A stretch of DNA of 6,902 nt from Ignavibacteriales bacterium (GTDB lineage: Bacteria > Bacteroidota > Ignavibacteria > Ignavibacteriales > Ignavibacteriaceae), in the NCBI GenBank assembly GCA_020061995.1, contig JAGUXE010000088.1, positions 1 through 6,902 of the forward strand. Direction: 5' to 3'. Shown one piece after another: positions 1-6,334 of this stretch. The notes under the pieces were generated by a model that was not told where the DNA came from, did no database searches, and saw only the letters and a list, made by a program, of their open reading frames with translations. Position 1 is the first letter of the stretch; each line of letters begins with the position of its first letter. The position numbers and the translations under genes are program-made.

Positions 1-94
1 AAAGATCAAGAAGAACAATCAAAACTAAAAAGATTGTTACTGCTATCTCAGGTTTTATTAAGTATAAACTATTTAAGAAATATTCTATTGACAT
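1..94 (-). CDS. nuoN: NADH-quinone oxidoreductase subunit N, N-terminal fragment (cut by window edge)
   Basis: Translating the minus strand from the ATG at 94-92 gives 31 codons, open to the window edge. They begin MSIEYFLNSLYLIKPEIAVT and continue into a hydrophobic segment ending LLDL. The pattern of a short amphipathic lead, then a (K/L)PE motif, then a first membrane helix ending in LLDL is typical of NuoN, the antiporter-like membrane-arm subunit that sits next to NuoK and NuoM. Its position directly after nuoM is the standard place for nuoN. Family members are usually about 450-500 residues, so well over 90% of the gene lies outside the window. A 43-bp gap separates it from nuoM, the largest in this window. 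The start has only a weak purine match upstream (GACGAG, 9 nt before the ATG). The identity rests on a short stretch plus gene order, but the two agree well. Confidence 0.88.
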   Translation of the reverse strand, partial: MSIEYFLNSLYLIKPEIAVTIFLVLIVLLDL

Positions 95-137
95 TATTAT
101 AAACTCGTCAAAATTTCAGATTAAAGAATGACTAAAA

Positions 138-1733
138 CTATAAACCGGAAAATGATACCGGCGATTTAAGTAAAAATTCTACCATCGTATTAACAGATGA
201 ATTCATTAGATCTAACATTAAAGAAGGATAAATTCCTAATGCAATAATGATTATTGTTAACGGAATTAACATTGCATATTCTCTGAATGTTAAATCGTTG
301 AGAGTGTTCCATTTTGGATTTAATTCTCCCAGGAAAATTCTTTGTAAAGTCCATAACATATAACCTGCACCTAAGAGAATTCCAAGAGTAGAAATAACAG
401 TTATCAATCTGATTGATTCAACGTGGAAAGCTCCAAGGAAAACAAAAGTCTCCGAAATGAAACCGCTTAATCCCGGTAAACCGATTGCAGCAAAAAATGC
501 AATAGTTACAAATCCTGTATAAACAGGCATTTGGTTTGCAAGTCCACCGAAGTCATTTATGCCACGAGTATGAGCACGATCATAAATAATTCCAACAATG
601 ATAAAAAGCATTGCTGTAATTGTACCATGATTAAACATTTGAAGGACTGCACCGGAAACCCCGGCAGTATTTAACGATGCCATTCCGAGCATTACAAATC
701 CCATGTGTGAAACCGATGAATAAGCAATTAATTTCTTAAAATCTTTTTGAGCGAGTGCACATAATGCTCCATAAATGATATTCATCATTCCGAATAATGC
801 TATCCACCAAACAAGTTGATTTGTTATTTCAGGAAACATTGGGTAATTAATTCTTAATATACCATAAGTTCCCATCTTCAATAAAACACCGGCAAGAATT
901 ACACTAATTGCAGTGGGTGCTTCAACGTGTGCATCGGGCAACCATGTGTGAAACGGGAACATTGGAATTTTTATTGCAAATCCAACGAACAGTGCCAAAT
1001 AAGCCCAGAACCTTAAATTATTTGGGTTGAAAGGGGATAAAATTCCATCAGGGGTGTAGTTTTCGCTATTCATTAATGAGAGCATATTAAATGTGAAAAC
1101 CTTACTTCCGTCAGCAAGGGTTTCGGTTGCACTCATATATAAACCGATCATAGCCAATAAAATAAATACACTACCAAGTAAAGTATAGATGAAGAACTTA
1201 ATCGCTGCATATTCTTTTCGAGGACCACCCCAGATACCGATTAAGAAGTACATCGGGAGAAGCATAACTTCCCAGAATATGTAGAATAAAAAGAAATCAA
1301 GAGAAACAAATACACCCATCATTCCAGTATCTAATAATAGAAATAGTGCAAAATATCCTTTTAATGATGTTTTAATATTCCAGGAAGCAAGTGTTGCAAC
1401 AAAAGTAATAATTGCAGTTAAAAGAATTAATGGAGCACTTATTCCGTCAATACCGAGGAAATAATCTATCTTAATTGTTCCAATCCAAGAAACAGATGAG
1501 ATCTCAATCCATCTGAATTTTTCAACGAACTGAAATGTTGCTTGATTATAGATACCCCCCAATGAGTAATCGTAAAAGCGCCAAATAACCACTCCAAGTA
1601 TAACCTGAATTCCGGTTACAGCAAGAGTAAGCGCTTTAATTGCTTTATCATTATTCTTAGGTAAAAATAGAATAATAATCATGCCTATGATGGGTAAAAA
1701 AGTAATTAACGATAATAACGGAACTTGTTGCAT
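138..1733 (-). CDS. nuoM: NADH-quinone oxidoreductase subunit M (antiporter-like proton channel)
   Basis: This is the 531-residue membrane-arm subunit NuoM, one of three Mrp-antiporter-like proton-pumping subunits of complex I, lying between NuoL and NuoN in the inner membrane. Hydrophobic segments cover nearly the whole length, consistent with the family's 14 helices. Key residues can be placed by motif: Glu155 in FWEVMLLPMYFLIG, Lys255 in FAIKIPMFPFHTWLPDAH with His262 beside it, Lys286 in LAGVLLKMGTYG, His369 in FNHG, and Glu428 in GLSGFISETFVFLG. These match the charged residues needed for proton translocation in E. coli NuoM (E144, K234, H241, K265, E407). The start MQQVPLLSLITFLPIIG is the usual NuoM N-terminus and has an AAGGGA ribosome site ahead of it. 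Length is slightly above the E. coli form (about 509), partly through a longer hydrophilic loop at about 201-241. It ends with TAG and lies 28 bp after nuoL. Confidence 0.98.
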   Translation of the reverse strand: MQQVPLLSLITFLPIIGMIIILFLPKNNDKAIKALTLAVTGIQVILGVVIWRFYDYSLGGIYNQATFQFVEKFRWIEISSVSWIGTIKIDYFLGIDGISAPLILLTAIITFVATLASWNIKTSLKGYFALFLLLDTGMMGVFVSLDFFLFYIFWEVMLLPMYFLIGIWGGPRKEYAAIKFFIYTLLGSVFILLAMIGLYMSATETLADGSKVFTFNMLSLMNSENYTPDGILSPFNPNNLRFWAYLALFVGFAIKIPMFPFHTWLPDAHVEAPTAISVILAGVLLKMGTYGILRINYPMFPEITNQLVWWIALFGMMNIIYGALCALAQKDFKKLIAYSSVSHMGFVMLGMASLNTAGVSGAVLQMFNHGTITAMLFIIVGIIYDRAHTRGINDFGGLANQMPVYTGFVTIAFFAAIGLPGLSGFISETFVFLGAFHVESIRLITVISTLGILLGAGYMLWTLQRIFLGELNPKWNTLNDLTFREYAMLIPLTIIIIALGIYPSLMLDLMNSSVNTMVEFLLKSPVSFSGL

Positions 1734-1743
1734 TTCTTTGATA

Positions 1744-1749
1744 TCCCTT
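1744..1749 (-). promoter_or_regulatory. Ribosome binding site of nuoM
   Basis: The minus strand reads AAGGGA, followed by 10 nt (TATCAAAGAA) and then the nuoM ATG at 1733. This is a reasonable, slightly long-spaced Shine-Dalgarno match. It lies in the 28-bp gap after the nuoL stop and supports the chosen nuoM start. Confidence 0.55.
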
Positions 1750-1761
1750 AATAAATAAAAT

Positions 1762-3864
1762 TTATCTTAATTGTATATTGGTGAAGAGGAAAACTAAAAT
1801 CACCAATGAAAATATTACTATAACTACGTATGCCTGCACTTTTCCGAGCTGAAGTTTTCTCAAAATTAATCCAACCATACCACTCATATAAGCAAAAAGA
1901 TTTACTAAACCATCCACAACTATAGTATCAAATCCACCTATAAAACGTGAAAAGAATCTTGTTACAGTTGCCACACCGTTCACTATGCCATCAACAATTT
2001 TTTGATCGAACCAAGCCAGAGCTTTACTCAATCCCATTGTAAATGCAAGGAATGTAGCCTCGTAAAATTCATCTATATACCATTTGTTATAAGAAAAATT
2101 GTATAATGGCTTTAATCCGCTCACCAATTTGTCTACATTCACTTTCTTCCATTGATAGAATAAGAATGCAGTTAAAATACCGAGTCCCGCTAAAAATAGT
2201 GATAGAAAAACCGCGGGCATATGTGCATGATGTAATGCTTCTGTATATGAAATTGAGTGAACAACTTTATGTGATTCCGCCGCAGAAGCAATCTCAGCGT
2301 CACTCACCATAAATGAATAACGTGCCGATTCAGGGACAACTGTTTCAGGTGTTTTAACCCATTTAGATAAGAACCAACCTCCTTCGGCATCAATTGGATT
2401 TGCTGTATAGAAGACGAATATCGACAACGCTGCAAGAATCATCAATGGTATAGTCATCAACAGTGGAGATTCATGGGCATGTTCATATTTATGAGCATCT
2501 TTTGCTTCGCCATGGAATGTCAGTATTACTAATCTGAACATATAAAATGCGGTCATCATAGCAACCAAAAATCCGACTCCTGCGAATATCCAATTTCCGG
2601 TTAATAAACCAAAAGCATAAGTCCCTGCAAGAATACCATCTTTACTCAAAAAGCCTGAGGTCAGCGGAACTCCGGCAATTGCAATCGAGAAAAGAACAAA
2701 TGTTACATAAGTAATAGGCATCTTCTTTCTTAATGCACCCATTTTTTGAATATCTTGTTCATGATGCATTGAATGAATAACGGAACCTGAACCTAGAAAT
2801 AATCCGGCTTTGAAAAATGCATGTGTTATAAGATGAAAAAATCCATAAACAAATGAACCTACACCGAGAGCAAGTATCATGTAACCTAATTGACTAATAG
2901 TAGAATAAGCCAATACTTTTTTAATATCATTCTGAGTTAGAGCTATTGTTGCTGGAATTAAAGCTGAAAGTGCTCCAACAATTGCAATAATTAATAAAGC
3001 ATCTCCCGTTAACATCACAAATATCCTGGCTACAAGATAAACGCCTGCCGCAACCATTGTAGCAGCATGTATTAAAGCACTTACAGGAGTTGGACCTTCC
3101 ATTGCATCGGGGAGCCAAACATGAAGAGGGAATTGAGCTGATTTACCAATTGCTCCGCAGAAGAGTAATAAGCCGGTTACTGTAAGCCAAAAATCACTAT
3201 TAAAAGGAATAATACCGCTGGCAATATTTTCAAAAATTGTATCGAATGTAAAAGTATGGTATGTAATGAATAACATCATTATTCCCGCAAACATACCGAC
3301 ATCACCGATTCTGTTTACGATAAATGCTTTCTTTCCTGCATCTGAAGCTGATTTTTTTTCGTACCAGAAACCGATTAATAAATAAGAAGAGAGACCAACT
3401 AGTTCCCAAAAGATGTACATCATCAATATGTTATGAGTAAGAACAATACCCATCATAGAGAAAGTAAAAATTCCAAGGTAAGCAAAGTATCTGTTAAATC
3501 TTTTATCACCTTTCATATAGGCGATTGAATAATAATGCACTAACGTGCTTATCAAACTTACAACGAACATCATTATTACAGTAAGATTATCAATCATTAT
3601 TCCAAGAGTAAGGTTGAACTCTCCGAGAATGGGGAGGTTGCCGAATGAAATCCAAGCAAATTCAGAAACTATTTTAGTATCAGCTAGATAACCGAGTTTC
3701 ACAACCATAACTGCAATGGAAGCAATTAAAACTAGAGTGATAACTGCAACTTCAAAAAGGTACATCGATTTAAACCTTTTACCCCAAAGGATTGTAACTA
3801 GAAATCCAAATAATGGAGCAAAAAGTGTGAAGAGTGAAAAGACAATAATTTGATATTCGCTCAT
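1762..3864 (-). CDS. nuoL: NADH-quinone oxidoreductase subunit L (distal antiporter-like proton channel)
   Basis: This is the 700-residue NuoL, the outermost proton-pumping subunit of the membrane arm. It carries the long lateral helix that runs along the arm on the cytoplasmic side. Motifs by residue: Glu154 in FWELVGLSSYLLIGFW, Asp187 in NRIGDVG, Lys241 in GKSAQFPLHVWLPDA followed by MEGPTPVSALIHAATM, Lys352 in THAFFKAGLFLGSG, and Lys408-Asp409 in GFLSKDGIL. These correspond to E. coli E144, D178, K229, K342 and K399-D400. Residues about 572-660 (amphipathic, with KPLYNFSYNKWYIDEFYEA) fit the lateral helix region, and about 676-696 is the closing membrane helix. The protein is longer than E. 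coli NuoL (613). Much of the extra length is a hydrophilic loop at about 489-548, predicted periplasmic, before the helix at 549-571. A His-rich stretch lies at about 451-465. It starts 7 bp after the nuoK stop without a clear Shine-Dalgarno sequence. Confidence 0.98.
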   Translation of the reverse strand: MSEYQIIVFSLFTLFAPLFGFLVTILWGKRFKSMYLFEVAVITLVLIASIAVMVVKLGYLADTKIVSEFAWISFGNLPILGEFNLTLGIMIDNLTVIMMFVVSLISTLVHYYSIAYMKGDKRFNRYFAYLGIFTFSMMGIVLTHNILMMYIFWELVGLSSYLLIGFWYEKKSASDAGKKAFIVNRIGDVGMFAGIMMLFITYHTFTFDTIFENIASGIIPFNSDFWLTVTGLLLFCGAIGKSAQFPLHVWLPDAMEGPTPVSALIHAATMVAAGVYLVARIFVMLTGDALLIIAIVGALSALIPATIALTQNDIKKVLAYSTISQLGYMILALGVGSFVYGFFHLITHAFFKAGLFLGSGSVIHSMHHEQDIQKMGALRKKMPITYVTFVLFSIAIAGVPLTSGFLSKDGILAGTYAFGLLTGNWIFAGVGFLVAMMTAFYMFRLVILTFHGEAKDAHKYEHAHESPLLMTIPLMILAALSIFVFYTANPIDAEGGWFLSKWVKTPETVVPESARYSFMVSDAEIASAAESHKVVHSISYTEALHHAHMPAVFLSLFLAGLGILTAFLFYQWKKVNVDKLVSGLKPLYNFSYNKWYIDEFYEATFLAFTMGLSKALAWFDQKIVDGIVNGVATVTRFFSRFIGGFDTIVVDGLVNLFAYMSGMVGLILRKLQLGKVQAYVVIVIFSLVILVFLFTNIQLR

Positions 3865-3871
3865 AATACTA

Positions 3872-4183
3872 TTATTCTTTTAAATTATTTATTTCATCTA
3901 CATTTACTGTAGCGAAGTTTTTGTAAACATTTAATACAATAGCTAATGCTATAGCTGCTTCTGCCGCTGCTAAAATTATAACAAATAATGCGATCATTTG
4001 TCCGTGATAACCGAAATTACCATACTTGGCAAATGCAATAAAGTTTATGTTGGCGGAATTAAGAATTAGTTCTATTCCCATCAAAACCATCACTGCATTT
4101 TTGCGAGTCATTATTCCGAAAATACCGAAACAAAAGAGAAGTCCGCTTACTATTAAAAAATGATGTAATTCTATTGATATCAT
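3872..4183 (-). CDS. nuoK: NADH-quinone oxidoreductase subunit K
   Basis: NuoK is a small three-helix membrane-arm subunit related to MrpC, placed between NuoJ and NuoN. This one is 103 residues, the normal family length (about 100-102). Three hydrophobic segments lie at about 7-26, 31-51 and 62-87. The two membrane glutamates needed for coupled electron transfer are present: Glu38 in VLMGIELILNSANINF and Glu75 in ILAAAEAAIALAI, matching E36 and E72 of E. coli NuoK. The motif GQMIALFVIILAAAEAAIAL is diagnostic. The ATG at 4183 gives the standard N-terminus (a short polar lead, then LIVSGLLFCFGIFGIMTRKN). The start lies 11 bp after the nuoJ stop; the only purine match is the AGG formed by the nuoJ TAG stop and the next base, 10 nt upstream. 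A short charged tail (VDEINNLKE) ends the protein. Confidence 0.98.
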   Translation of the reverse strand: MISIELHHFLIVSGLLFCFGIFGIMTRKNAVMVLMGIELILNSANINFIAFAKYGNFGYHGQMIALFVIILAAAEAAIALAIVLNVYKNFATVNVDEINNLKE

Positions 4184-4194
4184 AATATATTAAC

Positions 4195-4686
4195 CTATTG
4201 CTTACGGGCGATACTTGCCGCCCCGATTAATGCTATTAATAAAAGTACTCCCAACAATTCAAAAATTAAAATATATTCGTTCATTAATAATTTGCCAAGA
4301 CTCTGAATTGTTGTGGCAGGAAACTCTGTTGGGACAGATTTCCAATTGGTATTCATAAAAAAAGCTAAAACTATTCCCGAAAATAAACCTATAGTAATAG
4401 AAGCAGGAACAATGTTTGTGACTTCTGTATGAATTGGCATTCCGTTAACTTTATTTGTTAACATAACACCGAAAAGTATTAGTATTAAAATTCCACCGAC
4501 ATATACAATCAATTGCACAATAGCTAAAAAGTCTGCTCCTAACAGAACATATAAACCGGCAACTCCAAAAAAAGTGAGCATTAAATTATAAGCCGAATAA
4601 ATAATGTTTTTTGTTGATACAACTGCCAATGCACTTAAAACGGTTATTGTAGCAAACAGATAAAAAATTAAGTCGTAAATATTCAT
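4195..4686 (-). CDS. nuoJ: NADH-quinone oxidoreductase subunit J
   Basis: This is NuoJ, 163 residues, a five-helix membrane-arm subunit that packs against NuoH and NuoK and takes part in linking quinone chemistry to the proton channels. Hydrophobic segments lie at about 3-22, 29-49, 53-76, 92-111 and 136-158. The diagnostic third helix is present as ADFLAIVQLIVYVGGILILI followed by LFGVMLTNK, with Tyr62 in the VYVGG motif where the family has its pi-bulge. The fourth-to-fifth helix loop (about 112-135) is hydrophilic and poorly conserved, as usual in this family. Length fits the shorter NuoJ forms (E. coli is about 184). The start is 18 bp after the nuoI stop, and no Shine-Dalgarno sequence is visible in that gap. 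It ends in TAG. Identity is secure from both motif and position between nuoI and nuoK. Confidence 0.97.
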   Translation of the reverse strand: MNIYDLIFYLFATITVLSALAVVSTKNIIYSAYNLMLTFFGVAGLYVLLGADFLAIVQLIVYVGGILILILFGVMLTNKVNGMPIHTEVTNIVPASITIGLFSGIVLAFFMNTNWKSVPTEFPATTIQSLGKLLMNEYILIFELLGVLLLIALIGAASIARKQ

Positions 4687-4704
4687 TGTAATCTGTAAAT
4701 TAAA

Positions 4705-5259
4705 TTATTCTTCTGATTTAGGTGCTGGTTTCGGAGCAGCTGCTGCTGCAGCTTTTTGAGCTGCTTTCTCTGCTTCGAATTTTGCATAATTTTCTTTTTT
4801 TACTTCGATTTCTGCAGATGTAAGAGTAACAAAACTATAGTTTAGATTATCTCTGCTATACTCTGCAAATTCGTAAGTCTCTGTCATATAGATACATTCA
4901 GTTGGACAAGGGAATACACACAATTGACAATAGCAACATTTTGCAAAATCGATATCAAATTTTGTTACCCATAAAGCTTTTTTCTTTCCGTTAGATGTCT
5001 TGCCGATATCATCAGTTGGTGAACCCTTCACAGTTTCAATTTCAATACAACTAACAGGACAAGCTCTGGCACATTGATCGCAACCGATACAATCATCCAT
5101 ATTTACGTACAAACGGTTACGTGCACGTTCAGGGAGCTTTGGCTTTTCATCCGGATATTGAATTGTAACAGCCGGTTCAAAAAGATGTTTAAAAGTTATT
5201 TTCATTCCAATTAGAACGGTAAATAACCCTGACCAAATATTTGAAAAGTATTCTCTCAT
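4705..5259 (-). CDS. nuoI: NADH-quinone oxidoreductase subunit I (two [4Fe-4S] clusters)
   Basis: This is NuoI, 184 residues, the ferredoxin-like peripheral-arm subunit that carries clusters N6a and N6b and passes electrons to NuoB. Two CxxCxxCxxxCP motifs are visible: Cys57, 60, 63 and 67 (CIGCDQCARACP) and Cys108, 111, 114 and 118 (CCYCQLCVFPCP). Each is followed by one more Cys (71 and 122), and the segments are CPVSCIEI and CPTECIYM. In each motif the fourth Cys normally ligates the other cluster. The N-terminal helix at about 7-30 (GLFTVLIGMKITFKHLFEP) is the usual membrane-surface anchor, followed by RARNRLYVN. After the core, from about residue 162, there is an Ala/Lys/Pro-rich tail that is not part of the cluster fold. 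The start lies 1 bp after the nuoH stop and has no Shine-Dalgarno match at proper spacing, suggesting translation coupled to nuoH. Confidence 0.98.
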   Translation of the reverse strand: MREYFSNIWSGLFTVLIGMKITFKHLFEPAVTIQYPDEKPKLPERARNRLYVNMDDCIGCDQCARACPVSCIEIETVKGSPTDDIGKTSNGKKKALWVTKFDIDFAKCCYCQLCVFPCPTECIYMTETYEFAEYSRDNLNYSFVTLTSAEIEVKKENYAKFEAEKAAQKAAAAAAPKPAPKSEE

Positions 5260-5260
5260 A

Positions 5261-6334
5261 TTATAAAATCACAATTATTCCAATAATCAATAAATTAACA
5301 AACGCAATCGGGATGAGATATTTCCAGCACAAAGCCATAAGTTGATCTACACGAAGGCGCGGTAAAGTCCATCGTAGCCACATTTGAACGAATACAAAGA
5401 AGATTCCTTTTGCAGTAAACCAGAAAAATTGTTCGATTGGAACAAGCCATTCCCAGCCTATCGTATTCCCGAGATAACCGAAAGGTGATTGATAACCTCC
5501 TAAAAAGATAGCAGATACAATTGCAGAAACTGCAAACATATTTGCATATTCGGCTAAGAAAAACATTGCGAATTTCATCCCGGAATATTCAGTATGAAAT
5601 CCTGCAACTAATTCCGATTCAGCTTCCGGAATATCAAAAGGTGTTCTGTTTACTTCTGCCAAAGAACTTATGTAGATAATTATAAATCCAATAAACATAA
5701 ACGGAATTAATAAAACTTTTTGCAATAAAGGAGCAGTTCCGCCGAAAATAACCCAATTGTAAAATGAACTTGTTTGCATCTCACTCAGTTCATAAAGACT
5801 TAATGATCCGGTTAACATTACAACCGAAAGAATAACCAGAACTGTGGGGATTTCGTAACTTACAACTTGTGCAGCAGATCTGACAGCACCGAGTAGTGAA
5901 TATTTATTATTACTTGCCCAACCACCCATTAATATTCCTGCGACAACAAAACCCGAAGCAGCAACTATAAAAAGTAAACCTAAATCTATTCCTGAACCAA
6001 TAAAAGCAGAGGAGAAGGGAATAGCTGCAAATGCAAGGTAACTTCCGGCAAAAACTAAAACAGGAGCAATATTGAACAAAGGTTTATTAGCATTTGTGGC
6101 AGTAATGTCTTCTTTTTGGATAAGTTTTAAGATATCTGCAACCGTTTGAAGCCAACCATGCGCACCAACTCTATTAGGTCCAATACGATCTTGCATAAAT
6201 GCAGAAACTTTTCTTTCAAGCCAAACTGCAAATAAAGCAAATGGTATTAAAAAGAGTAACGGAATAAAACTTTGAATGAATGAAGCTAAAACAGGACTTC
6301 CGAATAAATCACTCAAAAAATCGTAAACAATCAT
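5261..6334 (-). CDS. nuoH: NADH-quinone oxidoreductase subunit H (quinone-site membrane anchor)
   Basis: This is NuoH, 357 residues, the membrane subunit that holds the peripheral arm and forms the quinone entry tunnel together with NuoB and NuoD. Characteristic motifs appear in order: ERKVSAFMQDRIGPNRVG (about 40-57), ADILKLIQKEDI (66-77), GGWASNNKYSLLGAVRSAAQ (137-156) followed by VVSYEIP with Glu161, AEVNRTPFDIPEAESELVAG (226-245) with the acidic cluster Glu227, Asp234, Glu237, Glu239 and Glu241, FHTEYSGMKFAMFFLAEYAN (246-265), and RWTLPRLRVDQLM near the C-terminus. These are the most conserved cytoplasmic loops of the family. About eight hydrophobic segments are seen, and length is normal (325-360). 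The start ATG overlaps the nuoD stop as ATGA and has a strong GGGGAGG site upstream, so the pair is probably translationally coupled. Confidence 0.98.
   Translation of the reverse strand: MIVYDFLSDLFGSPVLASFIQSFIPLLFLIPFALFAVWLERKVSAFMQDRIGPNRVGAHGWLQTVADILKLIQKEDITATNANKPLFNIAPVLVFAGSYLAFAAIPFSSAFIGSGIDLGLLFIVAASGFVVAGILMGGWASNNKYSLLGAVRSAAQVVSYEIPTVLVILSVVMLTGSLSLYELSEMQTSSFYNWVIFGGTAPLLQKVLLIPFMFIGFIIIYISSLAEVNRTPFDIPEAESELVAGFHTEYSGMKFAMFFLAEYANMFAVSAIVSAIFLGGYQSPFGYLGNTIGWEWLVPIEQFFWFTAKGIFFVFVQMWLRWTLPRLRVDQLMALCWKYLIPIAFVNLLIIGIIVIL

Noticed and set aside
95..137. nuoM-nuoN gap examined for a promoter, terminator or small RNA
   Set aside because: It is only 43 bp and AT-rich, with no stem-loop or convincing -35/-10 pair; it reads as an ordinary leader within the operon.
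2106..2312. 68-codon open frame on the plus strand
   Set aside because: It lies wholly inside nuoL on the opposite strand, its product resembles no family I recognise, and it has no ribosome site. It is a chance frame opposite a conserved gene.
2927..3118. 63-codon minus-strand frame rich in Cys, Asn and Ser
   Set aside because: It is an out-of-frame reading of nuoL within its most conserved region (GPTPVSALIHAATM). The odd composition comes from the frame shift, not from a Cys-rich peptide.
3352..3359. Run of eight T (A8 on the coding strand) in nuoL, a possible slippage or frameshift site
   Set aside because: It encodes Glu-Lys-Lys in a conserved-length part of NuoL, and the frame is intact on both sides.
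4735..4765. Inverted AGCAGC / GCTGCT repeat that could form a hairpin
   Set aside because: It comes from alternating Ala codons in the NuoI tail, lies inside the coding region and lacks the U-tract placement of a terminator.
4795..4801. A7 run on the coding strand of nuoI, resembling a slippery heptamer
   Set aside because: The zero frame gives a complete NuoI and I see no downstream structure or useful alternative frame. A/T runs are expected in AT-rich DNA.
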